The notes beneath the pieces are model-generated. The model was not told the DNA's origin, did not search any database, and saw nothing but the letters and a program-made list of their open reading frames with translations. From Zunongwangia atlantica 22II14-10F7 (GTDB lineage: Bacteria; Bacteroidota; Bacteroidia; Flavobacteriales; Flavobacteriaceae): a DNA stretch of 64,000 nt. Numbering within the stretch: position 1 is the first letter of the stretch; every line of letters starts with the position of its first letter. Where the stretch lies: assembly GCF_002094855.1 (NCBI RefSeq), contig NZ_ARYN01000002.1, positions 124,001-188,000 of the forward strand. Direction: 5' to 3'. Position numbers and translations under genes: made by a program. Of this stretch, positions 17,082 to 25,717 are shown in pieces.

Positions 17082-18356
17082 TTAAAGCTTTTTCTTGGCT
17101 GCAATTTTATCTAAAGCCAAATTATCCTTGCTTCCTAAATGGCTGTGTTTTCTTCCTTCTCCCGGTTTATACGTACCGTTTTGCACCTGCCCTCCTATTT
17201 CCTTATAAGCATCCCTGAAACTCGCGCCATCGATCACCAAATCGTTAATACTATCTACCGTAAACAGGTATTTATATTTCTCGTCATTAAGATCTATATC
17301 TTTAACGATGATCTGCGAAATTGAATAGGAGAATATATCCAGGATCTCTTTTATTCCTTCTACTGAAGTTATACTGTTTTCTTTGATTAACTGATAATCT
17401 CTATGATAACCACTTGGCAGGTTATTAGTGATTAAAACCATTTCTGTTGAAATTGCCTGAAGTTTATTCGATTTCCCACGAATTAATTCAAAAACATCAG
17501 GGTTCTTTTTATGCGGCATGATCGAACTTCCGGTAGTTAATTCATCCGGAAAACTGATAAAACCAAAATTCTGACTCATATACAAGCAAATATCCATTGA
17601 AAAACGTGCCAATGTATTGGCTAATCCGGCAATTGCTGAAGTTACCGTACGCTCACATTTTCCCCGACTCATTTGTGCGGCAACCGAGTTGTATTTTAAG
17701 GTTTTAAAGCCCAATTCTTTTGTGGTAAATTCACGATCTATCGGGAAAGAAGAACCATAACCCGCAGCTGAACCCAACGGATTTTGATCGGCTACTTTTA
17801 GAGCAGCATCTAACTGAAAAAGATCATCGATAAGAATTTCAGCATAAGCAGAAAACCATAAACCAAAAGAAGAAGGCATGGCTACCTGCAAATGCGTATA
17901 ACCGGGAAGTAATTTCTCTTTGTATTGCTCTGCAAGACCTAAAAGAATGTCTATTAACCCTTCCGTTTTTTGACGAATTTCGATTAGATTTTCCTTGAAA
18001 TATAATTGCATTGCCACTAAAATCTGGTCGTTTCGAGATCTTGCTGTATGGATTTTCTTACCTGCATCGCCTAAAACTTTGGTCAGCTCAAATTCGATCT
18101 TAGAATGTACATCTTCAAACTCTTCTTCGATCACAAATTCGTCGTTTTCAACTTGTTTTTGAAGTTTTTCTAATTCGGTTAATAAAGCTGGCACTTCATC
18201 TTTCTCCAAAATACCGATCTCTCCAAGCATTTTAGCATGTGCTTTAGAAGCTGTTATATCATATTCAGCAAGATACATATCCAGTTCACGATCGTTACCA
18301 ACCGTAAACTTTTCAATTTTTTTATCGATGCTTATTCCTTTATCCCAAAGTTTCAT
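17082..18356 (-). CDS. argH: Argininosuccinate lyase
   Basis: Cleaves argininosuccinate into arginine and fumarate, the last step of the pathway. It belongs to the fumarase/aspartase superfamily: EFEDVHSKIEFELTKVLG, TARSRNDQILVAMQLYF, HLQVAMPSSFGLWF and TGSSIMPHKKNPDVFELIRG, where the last is the flexible catalytic loop with the conserved serine. The 424-residue length is a little shorter than the usual 455-465, which is common for the Bacteroidota form. It is separated from argE' by a repeat-containing gap of about 150 bases. Confidence 0.97.
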   Translation of the reverse strand: MKLWDKGISIDKKIEKFTVGNDRELDMYLAEYDITASKAHAKMLGEIGILEKDEVPALLTELEKLQKQVENDEFVIEEEFEDVHSKIEFELTKVLGDAGKKIHTARSRNDQILVAMQLYFKENLIEIRQKTEGLIDILLGLAEQYKEKLLPGYTHLQVAMPSSFGLWFSAYAEILIDDLFQLDAALKVADQNPLGSAAGYGSSFPIDREFTTKELGFKTLKYNSVAAQMSRGKCERTVTSAIAGLANTLARFSMDICLYMSQNFGFISFPDELTTGSSIMPHKKNPDVFELIRGKSNKLQAISTEMVLITNNLPSGYHRDYQLIKENSITSVEGIKEILDIFSYSISQIIVKDIDLNDEKYKYLFTVDSINDLVIDGASFRDAYKEIGGQVQNGTYKPGEGRKHSHLGSKDNLALDKIAAKKKL

Positions 18357-18408
18357 TTCGTAATTCTTTAAGTTTCCCCAATTAATAATATAATTGGATT
18401 TTAGTTGA

Positions 18409-18498
18409 TGTCATCCTGAACCTGTCCGTCCGGCAGGCGGACTTGATTCAGGATCTCACACAATCAGGATGAGATGCCGGATCGAGTCCGGCATGACA
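18409..18498. repeat. Dispersed palindromic repeat, copy A
   Basis: Begins TGTCATCCTGAA and ends in GGCATGACA. Inner arms CCTGAA and TTCAGG enclose a small GTCCG/CGGAC hairpin, and a second hairpin CCGGATCGAGTCCGG follows after GAGATG. It lies in the gap between argE' and argH, inside the operon. Two more copies are near 21.5 kb and 53.1 kb. Confidence 0.85.
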
Positions 18499-18510
18499 AA
18501 AATAATATTA

Positions 18511-19578
18511 TCATCTCAACGCCTTTTCTAAGAGGGCGATATATTTTTCTATTCCTTCTTCTACTTCATTCACGTAAATAAATTCGTCTGCAGAATGTGA
18601 TCTTGTGCTATCTCCAGGCCCTAACTTTAACGAAGAACATTTTAGCATCGCCTGGTCAGACAATGTTGGAGAACCATAAGTTTTCATTCCCAAATCTAAT
18701 CCTGCTTTCACCAAATCGTGATCTAACGGAATGTTAGACGAATTTAATCTTAGCGACCTTGGCTCGATACTATCTACCGGAGCATTATCCTGTAAAAAAT
18801 CACTGATATCCTGATTAGAATAACAATCGTTCACACGAACATCGATCACCAAATCTACCTTGGCTGGAACTACATTATGTTGCGTCCCGGCATTGATCTG
18901 GGTTACGGTTAATTTCACTTCGCCTAATTGCTTAGAAACTTCAGGAAATTTAATGCCCTCAAACCATTTTAAAACCTCAGCAGTTTTATAGATCGCATTA
19001 TCGTTATTGGGATGCGCTGCATGTGATGGCGTTCCTTTTACCACCGCGTCAAAAACCACCAAACCTTTTTCTGCAACGGCCAGATCCATCAGCGTTGGTT
19101 CCCCGACAATCGCCACATCTACTTTTGGCATGATAGGCAACATACAGGCAATTCCGTTTTTCCCGTTGGTTTCCTCTTCTGCAGTACCGGCAAAAATGAT
19201 ATTATAATTTAGATCTTCACGATCATAAAACCAGGTAAAAGTCGCCAATAATGAAACCAAACAACCACCAGCATCGTTACTCCCCAATCCAAATAATTTT
19301 CCATCGCGAATTTCAGCTTTAAAAGGATCGTTAGTATACGCAGCATTTGGTTTCACCGTATCGTGATGCGAGTTTAAAAGCAAAGTAGGTTTTGCTTCAT
19401 CGAACACTTTATTGGTTGCCCAAACATTATTTAAATGTCTTTTATGCGGAATCTTATGCTGAACAAACCATTGCTCCAATAAATGTGCTGTTTGATCTTC
19501 TTCGCCAGAAAATGATTGCGTTTCTATTAGATTTTGAAGTAATTGAAGTGCTTCCTGCTGAAGTGCTTTAATTTCCAT
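18511..19578 (-). CDS. argE: M20-family deacylase of arginine synthesis (N-acyl-citrulline/ornithine deacylase)
   Basis: A zinc-dependent M20 amidohydrolase of 355 residues. Metal-binding motifs are LLLNSHHDTVKP and GLGSNDAGGCLVSLL, with the catalytic glutamate in GTAEEETNGKNGI, and a further metal histidine in RSHSADEFIYV. The DTV.P and SHHDTV pattern places it near acetylornithine deacetylases. Because the operon carries an acyl-ornithine transcarbamylase, the likely substrate is N-acetylcitrulline (or N-succinylcitrulline), giving citrulline for argG. The argB stop overlaps its start by one base, so the two are translationally coupled. Confidence 0.9.
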   Translation of the reverse strand: MEIKALQQEALQLLQNLIETQSFSGEEDQTAHLLEQWFVQHKIPHKRHLNNVWATNKVFDEAKPTLLLNSHHDTVKPNAAYTNDPFKAEIRDGKLFGLGSNDAGGCLVSLLATFTWFYDREDLNYNIIFAGTAEEETNGKNGIACMLPIMPKVDVAIVGEPTLMDLAVAEKGLVVFDAVVKGTPSHAAHPNNDNAIYKTAEVLKWFEGIKFPEVSKQLGEVKLTVTQINAGTQHNVVPAKVDLVIDVRVNDCYSNQDISDFLQDNAPVDSIEPRSLRLNSSNIPLDHDLVKAGLDLGMKTYGSPTLSDQAMLKCSSLKLGPGDSTRSHSADEFIYVNEVEEGIEKYIALLEKALR

Positions 19579-20351
19579 TACTGAATAATTTTTGTATGCG
19601 TTGTATTTTCTTTTAAAGATTGGTGATTTCCAAGATGAATTTTATGTACACCCTGATCTAAAGCCTCAAAACAATTTTGAAGTTTAGGTAGCATTCCATC
19701 GGTGATTACCTGTTTTTCTACCAGCGTTTTATACTGAAGAAAATCTATTTCTTTGATAACCGATTCGTCATCTGAAGCATCTGCAAGCACTCCCTGCTTT
19801 TCAAAACAATAATACAGCTCGGTTTCATAAGATTTGCTCATTGCACGAGCAATTTCAGAAGCAATCGAATCGGCATTTGTATTTAGCAGCACTCCATCTT
19901 TAGTACATGAAATTGCTGAAAAAACCGGTACTACTCCGTCATTTAGCAAAGCTCCGATAAAGTCGGCATTCACTTTTTCGATATCCCCTACAAAGCCATA
20001 ATCGATGTTTTTAACCGGTCTTTTTACCGAAAGAATACTTTGTCCATCGGCGCCGCAAAGACCAATTGCATTGGTTTCCATCGATTGTAATTTCGCAACG
20101 ATATTTTTATTTATCAATCCGCCATAAACCATAGTGATCACTTTTACCGTATCTTCATCTGTGATTCGGCGACCATCGACCATTTTGGTTTCATAACCTA
20201 ATTTTTCTGAAATCTGAGTTGCCATATTTCCACCACCATGCACCAGAATTTTATGTCCTTCCAGGTTTTTAAAATCTTCTAGGAATTCATCGAATTTGGC
20301 GGAATCTTCAATCAATTTCCCTCCTATTTTTACAACTTTTAGTGGTTTCAT
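19578..20351 (-). CDS. argB: Acetylglutamate kinase (or acylglutamate kinase)
   Basis: Phosphorylates N-acyl-glutamate, the second step of the pathway. The amino acid kinase fold shows LKVVKIGGKLIED (phosphate-binding lysine) at the start, LVHGGGNMATQISEKLG (substrate loop), VDGRRITDEDTVKV and the ATP site NTNADSIASEIARAM. The 257-residue length is typical of the arginine-insensitive form: the N-terminal helix of the feedback-inhibited enzymes, which adds about 30 residues, is absent. Feedback control would then have to act elsewhere, which fits with the candidate attenuator ahead of the operon. Confidence 0.95.
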   Translation of the reverse strand: MKPLKVVKIGGKLIEDSAKFDEFLEDFKNLEGHKILVHGGGNMATQISEKLGYETKMVDGRRITDEDTVKVITMVYGGLINKNIVAKLQSMETNAIGLCGADGQSILSVKRPVKNIDYGFVGDIEKVNADFIGALLNDGVVPVFSAISCTKDGVLLNTNADSIASEIARAMSKSYETELYYCFEKQGVLADASDDESVIKEIDFLQYKTLVEKQVITDGMLPKLQNCFEALDQGVHKIHLGNHQSLKENTTHTKIIQ

Positions 20352-20515
20352 TTATTTAGTAATTAGTAGTTAATGTTTGGCTTTCAGCTATTAGCTTTCA
20401 GCCCGACTTCTCGATACAATTTTATATTACGCTATCGCTTCAATAAAATCACTCGAAGTGACACTCATTTTCAAATCATGCCATTATCAAATTAACGCAT
20501 CAACAAATCATTGCA
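20352..20515. repeat. Intra-operon gap built of dispersed repeat fragments
   Basis: The 164-base gap between argF' and argB contains GGCTTTCAGCTATTAGCTTTCAGC, a segment TTCTCGATAC..TTTTATATTACGCTATCGCTTCAATAAAAT (also near 53.03-53.08 kb with CGCTTTCGCTTCAATAAAGT) and CGCATCAACAAATC (also near 7.34 kb). There is no coding capacity and no terminator. It appears to be a mosaic of repeats inserted into the operon. Confidence 0.65.
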
Positions 20516-21463
20516 TTAATCCAGTGTTTCCAGAATTCGTTTTAAAACAGCCTGAGCGGCGTAAGTTCTATTATTTGCCTGATGAATTACAGCGGAATTT
20601 TCACTGTCTAAAACTTCATCTGCAATCACCACATTTCGTCTTACCGGTAAACAATGCATCACTTTTGCGTCATTCGTAAGTGCTAATTTTTCCTTCGAAA
20701 ACGTCCAATTTGAATCTGTAGATAAAACTTCTCCGTATTTCTCATAACTACTCCAATTCTTCACATAAACAAAATCGGCATCTTTTAAAGCTTCGTCTTG
20801 ATCGTGATAAACTTTAGTATCATTTAAAACGCGATCGCTTAGATCGTAACCTTCAGGATTTGCAACACAAAATTCCACATCCATTTTCTGCATCATTTCA
20901 GCAAAAGAATTCGGTACAGATTGCGGCAAAGCTTTTGGATGTGGCGCCCAAGTCAAAACGACTTTTAATTTATCTTTTTTCTTTAATTCGGTTATCGAAA
21001 TCGCATCGGTTAAAGCCTGTAAAGGATGCCCGGTAGAACTTTCTAAATTCACAACCGGCACACTCGCAAACTTTGTAAAGGCAGTAATTACCTGCTCTTC
21101 TTCATCTTTAGTCTTATCTTTTAATCCCGGAAAAGCGCGTACACCAATTACATCACAATATTGCGACAACACCGCAGCAGCTTCTTTAATATGCTCTGCT
21201 TTATCTGAATTCATTACCGCTCCATCTTCAAATTCCAATGCCCATCCATCTGCACCAACATTCATCGTAAGCACTTCCATTCCTAAAAGTCGGCCAGCTT
21301 TTTCTGTACTTAAACGCGTACGCAAACTGGAATTAAAAAACAACAAGCCTAAAGTTTTTCCTTTCCCCAAACTGGCGGCTGAATTTTCTTTTTTAAGCTG
21401 AATGGCTTCCTGTATTAATTCATCAAGGTTTTCGATATCGTGAACGCTTGTGTAATGTCTCAT
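20516..21463 (-). CDS. argF': N-acyl-L-ornithine transcarbamylase (acetyl- or succinyl-ornithine)
   Basis: Transfers a carbamoyl group to N-acyl-ornithine, giving N-acyl-citrulline. The carbamoyl-phosphate motif is FFNSSLRTRLSTEKA (SxxTR replaced by the SLRTR of the acyl-ornithine subgroup), followed by HPLQALTD and MHCLPVRRN. In the Bacteroides fragilis enzyme Pro90 and in Xanthomonas Glu92 set the preference for succinyl- or acetyl-ornithine. The aligned residue here, in VMNSDKAEH, is alanine. A 325-residue reading from 21493 starts inside a dispersed repeat, so I use the ATG at 21463 (MRHYTSVHD). Function in the pathway is certain; acyl group is not. Confidence 0.93.
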   Translation of the reverse strand: MRHYTSVHDIENLDELIQEAIQLKKENSAASLGKGKTLGLLFFNSSLRTRLSTEKAGRLLGMEVLTMNVGADGWALEFEDGAVMNSDKAEHIKEAAAVLSQYCDVIGVRAFPGLKDKTKDEEEQVITAFTKFASVPVVNLESSTGHPLQALTDAISITELKKKDKLKVVLTWAPHPKALPQSVPNSFAEMMQKMDVEFCVANPEGYDLSDRVLNDTKVYHDQDEALKDADFVYVKNWSSYEKYGEVLSTDSNWTFSKEKLALTNDAKVMHCLPVRRNVVIADEVLDSENSAVIHQANNRTYAAQAVLKRILETLD

Positions 21464-21487
21464 TGAAATTAGTTGGTTTTTGGTTCC

Positions 21488-21570
21488 TGTCATTCTGAAC
21501 TTGTTTCACAATCTCATTAGTATACTTATTTATTACAATAATGAGATTCCGTGTCTAGCACGGAATGACA
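21488..21570. repeat. Dispersed palindromic repeat, copy B
   Basis: Starts TGTCATTCTGAACTTG and ends GGAATGACA, with an inner hairpin CCGTGTCTAGCACGG and a central CAATCTCATT/AATGAGATT inverted pair. It lacks the TCCGGCAGGCGG module present in copies A and C. It sits between argD and argF' inside the operon. Confidence 0.82.
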
Positions 21571-21578
21571 TAATATTT

Positions 21579-22718
21579 TTAATCTTTTAAATTTGCTAAA
21601 CTGATCTTTAAAGCTTTGAAAAAGTTATCAAAATGCTTTTTCTCGATATTAAGCGGTGGTAAAATTCTAAGTAAATTCTTGTTGGCGGCAGATCCTGTAA
21701 AAATTTGGTGCACAAACAACAAATCTTTTCTAAGATTGGCGATTTCGAAGTCGAATTCTAAACCAATCATTAATCCACGACCTTTTATATTTTTTATCTG
21801 CGGAATCTCTTTTGCCTGCTCTTTAACATAATCGAACATCGCTGAAGCATTCTGCATTAAATCTTCTTTTTCAAGAATATTTAATACCGATAATCCTGCA
21901 GCACAGGCTAAATGATTTCCTCCAAAAGTAGTTCCTAACATTCCATATTTTGGAGCAATATTTTTATCGATCAAAACACCACCTATTGGAAATCCATTTC
22001 CCATTCCTTTTGCGATAGAAATGATATCCGGTTGAATATTATGCTTCTGAAAGGCAAAAAAGTCACCTGTTCTACCATAACCCGCCTGAACTTCGTCTGC
22101 AATGATCATCGCCCCATTTTCTTTGGCTAGTTTTTCAATTTGCTGGTAGAATTCGGTTGTAGCTTCATCCAAACCACCAACTCCCTGAATCACTTCAAAA
22201 ATAACGGCAGCAACATCTCCTTTTTGTAATTCCGAAGCTAAAGTTTCAGCATCATTAAAGGCGATTTTGGTGATTTTATGACCTTTATTAAATGGTGCTT
22301 TAATATTCTCGTTATCGGTAACAGCCACCACTCCAGAAGTTCTTCCGTGGAAAGCATTATCAAAATAAATCACACGATCTTTCCCTGTAGCAAAAGATGC
22401 TACTTTTAAAGCATTTTCGTTAGCCTCGGCACCTGAATTACATAAAAACAGCTGATAATCTTCACAACCGGATAACTTGCCTAATTTTTCGGCCAATTCT
22501 ACCTGCAATGGATTTTTGATTGAATTAGAATAAAAACCAAGATTACGAACCTGGTTAGAGATCGCATTTACATAAGCAGGATGCGAATGTCCTATAGAAA
22601 TTACGGCGTGACCACCGTAAAGATCAAGATATTTTTTTCCGTCGTTATCAAAAACATAAGTGCCTTCACCTTTTACGGGAGTGATATCAAATAATGGATA
22701 AACATCAAAAAGCTCCAT
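21579..22718 (-). CDS. argD: Acetylornithine aminotransferase family protein
   Basis: A PLP-dependent class III aminotransferase (379 residues) that converts N-acyl-glutamate semialdehyde to N-acyl-ornithine with glutamate as the amino donor. The signatures are LDLYGGHAVISIGHSHPAYV, FLCNSGAEANENALKVA, FHGRTSGVVAVT, and the PLP lysine in DIISIAKGMGNGFPIGGV; MLGTTFGGNHLACAAG follows. Length and motifs fit ArgD. Start ATG; three bases precede the stop of the upstream proC, so translation is coupled. Confidence 0.95.
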   Translation of the reverse strand: MELFDVYPLFDITPVKGEGTYVFDNDGKKYLDLYGGHAVISIGHSHPAYVNAISNQVRNLGFYSNSIKNPLQVELAEKLGKLSGCEDYQLFLCNSGAEANENALKVASFATGKDRVIYFDNAFHGRTSGVVAVTDNENIKAPFNKGHKITKIAFNDAETLASELQKGDVAAVIFEVIQGVGGLDEATTEFYQQIEKLAKENGAMIIADEVQAGYGRTGDFFAFQKHNIQPDIISIAKGMGNGFPIGGVLIDKNIAPKYGMLGTTFGGNHLACAAGLSVLNILEKEDLMQNASAMFDYVKEQAKEIPQIKNIKGRGLMIGLEFDFEIANLRKDLLFVHQIFTGSAANKNLLRILPPLNIEKKHFDNFFKALKISLANLKD

Positions 22719-22720
22719 AT

Positions 22721-23515
22721 TTATTGTTCTGAAATGTTATTTATTTTTTTGAAAGATGCCTGTAAACCTTTAATTAAAGAAGAACTTAAACCATTGTGTT
22801 CCATCTCGTTCAAACCTTCAATGGTACAACCTTTTGGCGTAGTTACTTTATCAATTTCTTCCTCTGGATGTTTGCCAGATTCTACCAGTAAACTCGCAGC
22901 TCCTAAACAGGTATTCATTGCCAGTTCCTGTGCATCTTTGGCATCAAAGCCAAGTTGTACGGCACCCTGCGTAGTTGCTCTAATTAAACGCATCCAAAAG
23001 GCAATACCGCTGGCACAAATTACCGTAGCAGCCTGCATCTTATTTTCTTTAATGATAATACTTGTTCCCAAACGATTAAAAATAGCCTCGGCAATAGCGA
23101 TACGCTTCTCCCCTTTTTCGTTAGAACACATGCATGTCATCGATTTTCCAACAGCGATCGCCGTATTAGGCATCGCACGAATGATAAACTGATCCTGGCC
23201 AATTATCGACTCGATTTTGTCGATTTTAAAACCTGTAATTGTTGAAATAAGCACGTGCTTATCTGTAAGCAAGTCTTTAATTTCCTCCAGAATTCGTTCT
23301 AATTGCTGGGGTTGAACGGCAAAAATTAAAATATCTGAATTTTTAACTGCTTCCTGGTTATCTGAAGTTACCGTAACCTTAGAATATTCTTCGTAAGATT
23401 TTATGGCTTCAGTATTTCTTTTGGTTAGGTAAAGCGTGGTAAAGGCATTATTTACGATAAGTCCTTTTGCGATGGACTTTCCTAAATTCCCAGCACCGAT
23501 AATGGCTATTTTCAT
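22721..23515 (-). CDS. proC: Pyrroline-5-carboxylate reductase
   Basis: Reduces pyrroline-5-carboxylate to proline with NAD(P)H. Rossmann motif IAIIGAGNLGKSIAKGL at the N-terminus; IIRAMPNTAIAVGKSMT and the dimerisation region with MNTCLGAASLLVESGKHPEEEIDKVTTPKGCTIEGL in part (conserved TTPKGCT...GL). Length 264 is normal. Its place within the arginine operon links proline and arginine synthesis, both from glutamate: glutamate semialdehyde, formed nearby by other genes, cyclises to its substrate. Confidence 0.94.
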   Translation of the reverse strand: MKIAIIGAGNLGKSIAKGLIVNNAFTTLYLTKRNTEAIKSYEEYSKVTVTSDNQEAVKNSDILIFAVQPQQLERILEEIKDLLTDKHVLISTITGFKIDKIESIIGQDQFIIRAMPNTAIAVGKSMTCMCSNEKGEKRIAIAEAIFNRLGTSIIIKENKMQAATVICASGIAFWMRLIRATTQGAVQLGFDAKDAQELAMNTCLGAASLLVESGKHPEEEIDKVTTPKGCTIEGLNEMEHNGLSSSLIKGLQASFKKINNISEQ

Positions 23516-23538
23516 GGTTTAAGTTTTAGAAATTTGGT

Positions 23539-24507
23539 TTAGAAATAACTGGCTTTAATGTGTAATCCTGAATCCTCTGGCAAACCAAAAATTAAATTCA
23601 TATTCTGTACCGCCTGTCCAGATGCTCCTTTTAGTAAATTATCGATCACGCTCGTGATTAATAATTTATCGCCGAATTTCTCTAATTTCAGCAAACATTT
23701 ATTGGTGTTCACTACTTGTTTAAGATGAATATTCTCTTCGGTCACAAAAGTGAAAGCTGCATCTTTATATTGTTCTGTATAGATCGCTTTTGCATCTTCA
23801 AGGCTACCAGTAAATTTAGTGTAGGCAGTTGCGTGTATTCCGCGGGAAAAATTTCCTCTATTCGGAATAAAATTTACAGTCGAATCAAAATCGGGTTGCA
23901 ACCATTTTAGACTTTGCCCAATTTCATTTAAATGCTGATGCTCAAAAGACTTATAAGCTGAAAAATTGTTATCTCTCCAGGTAAAATGTGTGGTTGCTGA
24001 AAGTGATACTCCGGCTCCAGTAGCTCCAGTAACTGCATTTACATGCCATTCGTCTTCAACTTTCTTAGCTTTTGCCAACGGAAGAATGGCCAAACTTATA
24101 GCCGTGGCAAAACAACCAGGGTTTGCGATAAAATTCGCTGTTTTGATCGCATCTTTTTTAAATTCAGGTAATCCATAAACAAAATCGTGATCACCATCCA
24201 TTCTAAAATCGGTGCTCAAATCAACGATTTTCGTGTTTTTAGAGAACTTATTTTCAGCTAAAAACTTTACAGAATTTCCATGCCCAAGACATAGAAAAAC
24301 GACATCAACTTCAGTATTTATTTCTCCTGAAAATAATAGATCGATTTCCCCAATGAGATCCTGGTGCACTCCTGAAACCGGAGTTCCTGGTCTTGATGTA
24401 CTATAGACAAAATCGAGTTCAACTTCCGGGTGATACGTTAAAATTCTAACCAGTTCTCCTGCTGTATATCCTGCGCCGCCAATTATTCCTGCTTTGATCA
24501 TGCTCAT
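23539..24507 (-). CDS. argC: N-acetyl-gamma-glutamyl-phosphate reductase
   Basis: Reduces the acyl-glutamyl phosphate to the semialdehyde using NADPH. Residues IKAGIIGGAGYTAGELVRIL form the Rossmann site. The active-site cysteine is in FIANPGCFATAISLAI, typical of the family, and FIPNRGNFSRGIHATAY is near the substrate site. 322 residues is a normal length. Two in-frame ATGs lie six bases apart (MSMIKAG); the second, at 24501, would also fit the family. Upstream, argG ends 14 bases away. Confidence 0.95.
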   Translation of the reverse strand: MSMIKAGIIGGAGYTAGELVRILTYHPEVELDFVYSTSRPGTPVSGVHQDLIGEIDLLFSGEINTEVDVVFLCLGHGNSVKFLAENKFSKNTKIVDLSTDFRMDGDHDFVYGLPEFKKDAIKTANFIANPGCFATAISLAILPLAKAKKVEDEWHVNAVTGATGAGVSLSATTHFTWRDNNFSAYKSFEHQHLNEIGQSLKWLQPDFDSTVNFIPNRGNFSRGIHATAYTKFTGSLEDAKAIYTEQYKDAAFTFVTEENIHLKQVVNTNKCLLKLEKFGDKLLITSVIDNLLKGASGQAVQNMNLIFGLPEDSGLHIKASYF

Positions 24508-24520
24508 GCTAATTTTGTGA

Positions 24521-25702
24521 TTAGTTATTTTCTACCGACTGGTAAATCTTACCAGCGTTTGATAGAATTTTGATAAATCCTTTAGCATCGTTGGCTGTCC
24601 AGGCTTTATTTTCTTCTCCGTAATTACCAAAATTGCTGTTCATTAGATCGTATGGAGATGAAATTCCGTCTAAAACAAATCGGTAAGGATGCAGGCTTAC
24701 AAAAACTTTCCCGGTTACTCGCTCCTGAGAACTTTGCAATAAAGCCTCAAAATCGCGCATTACAGGATCTAAATATTGGCCTTCATGCAAATGCGTTCCG
24801 TACCAATTCGCCACATAATCTTTATGCTGAAGTTGCCATTTACTAAGCGTATGCTTTTCTAATAAATGATGCGCTTTAATAATGATACTTGCAGAAGCAG
24901 CTTCAAAACCTACTCTACCTTTAATCCCAATAATGGTATCCCCAACATGAATATCTCTTCCAATCGCGTATTTTTTAGCGATCTCTTCAAGAATCTGAAT
25001 GTTATTTTCTGGCGAATCTTCTTTATCGTTAATAGCCGTAAGTTCTCCTTTTGTAAAACTTAAACTAATTTTACCAACTTCTTTTTCTGAAAGTTGTGAT
25101 GGAAATGCAGATTCTGGCAAAGGCTCGTGAGAAGTTAAAGTCTCAGCACCACCAACACTGGTTCCCCAAAGTCCTTTGTTTACTGAATATTTAGACTTCT
25201 CCCAGTTCATTTCTACTCCGTTTGCCTTTAGATAATCGATCTCTTCCTGTCGGCTTAATTGCTTATCTCTAATTGGAGTGATAATTTCAATTTCTGGAGC
25301 AATGATCTGAAAGATCATATCGAATCTCACCTGGTCGTTACCAGCACCGGTACTACCATGTGCGATATATTTTGCCCCAATCTCTTTAGCATAATTTATA
25401 ATTTCGATCGCTTGCACAATACGTTCTGCACTTACCGAAAGTGGGTAGGTGTTATTTTTTAAAACATTACCAAAAATAAGATACTTTACTACCTTATCGT
25501 AGAAAGAAGATACGGCATCGATATTCTTATAGGTAGTTGCTCCTATTTTCTTTGCGTTGTCTCCTATTCTTTGTACTTCTTCTTTAGAGAATCCTCCTGT
25601 ATTCACGCTTACTGCATGAACTTCGAAACCTTCATTAGACAATGATTTTGCACAATATGAAGTATCTAATCCGCCGCTGTAGGCAATAACTACTTTTTTC
25701 AT
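24521..25702 (-). CDS. argG: Argininosuccinate synthase
   Basis: Joins citrulline and aspartate with ATP to give argininosuccinate. The PP-loop ATP motif is VVIAYSGGLDTSYCAKSL at the start; IAHGSTGAGNDQVRFD, GLWGTSVGG and MRDFEALL in the C-terminal half are diagnostic, and the 393-residue length matches the common type. It is the second gene of the operon, directly after the N-acetyltransferase that may make the first intermediate. Confidence 0.97.
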   Translation of the reverse strand: MKKVVIAYSGGLDTSYCAKSLSNEGFEVHAVSVNTGGFSKEEVQRIGDNAKKIGATTYKNIDAVSSFYDKVVKYLIFGNVLKNNTYPLSVSAERIVQAIEIINYAKEIGAKYIAHGSTGAGNDQVRFDMIFQIIAPEIEIITPIRDKQLSRQEEIDYLKANGVEMNWEKSKYSVNKGLWGTSVGGAETLTSHEPLPESAFPSQLSEKEVGKISLSFTKGELTAINDKEDSPENNIQILEEIAKKYAIGRDIHVGDTIIGIKGRVGFEAASASIIIKAHHLLEKHTLSKWQLQHKDYVANWYGTHLHEGQYLDPVMRDFEALLQSSQERVTGKVFVSLHPYRFVLDGISSPYDLMNSNFGNYGEENKAWTANDAKGFIKILSNAGKIYQSVENN

Positions 25703-25717
25703 TTTTATTGGTAAGTT

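Noticed and set aside
21464-21493. Longer start of the transcarbamylase (MTGTKNQLIS...)
   Set aside because: The extra ten codons lie within the palindromic repeat copy B (it begins TGTCATTCTGAAC) and the homologous enzymes start at MRHYT-like sequence, so the ATG at 21463 is preferred.
22734-23192. 152-residue plus-strand frame opposite proC
   Set aside because: It lies wholly antisense to proC, whose protein is clearly real; no conserved domain and the composition is that of a shadow frame.
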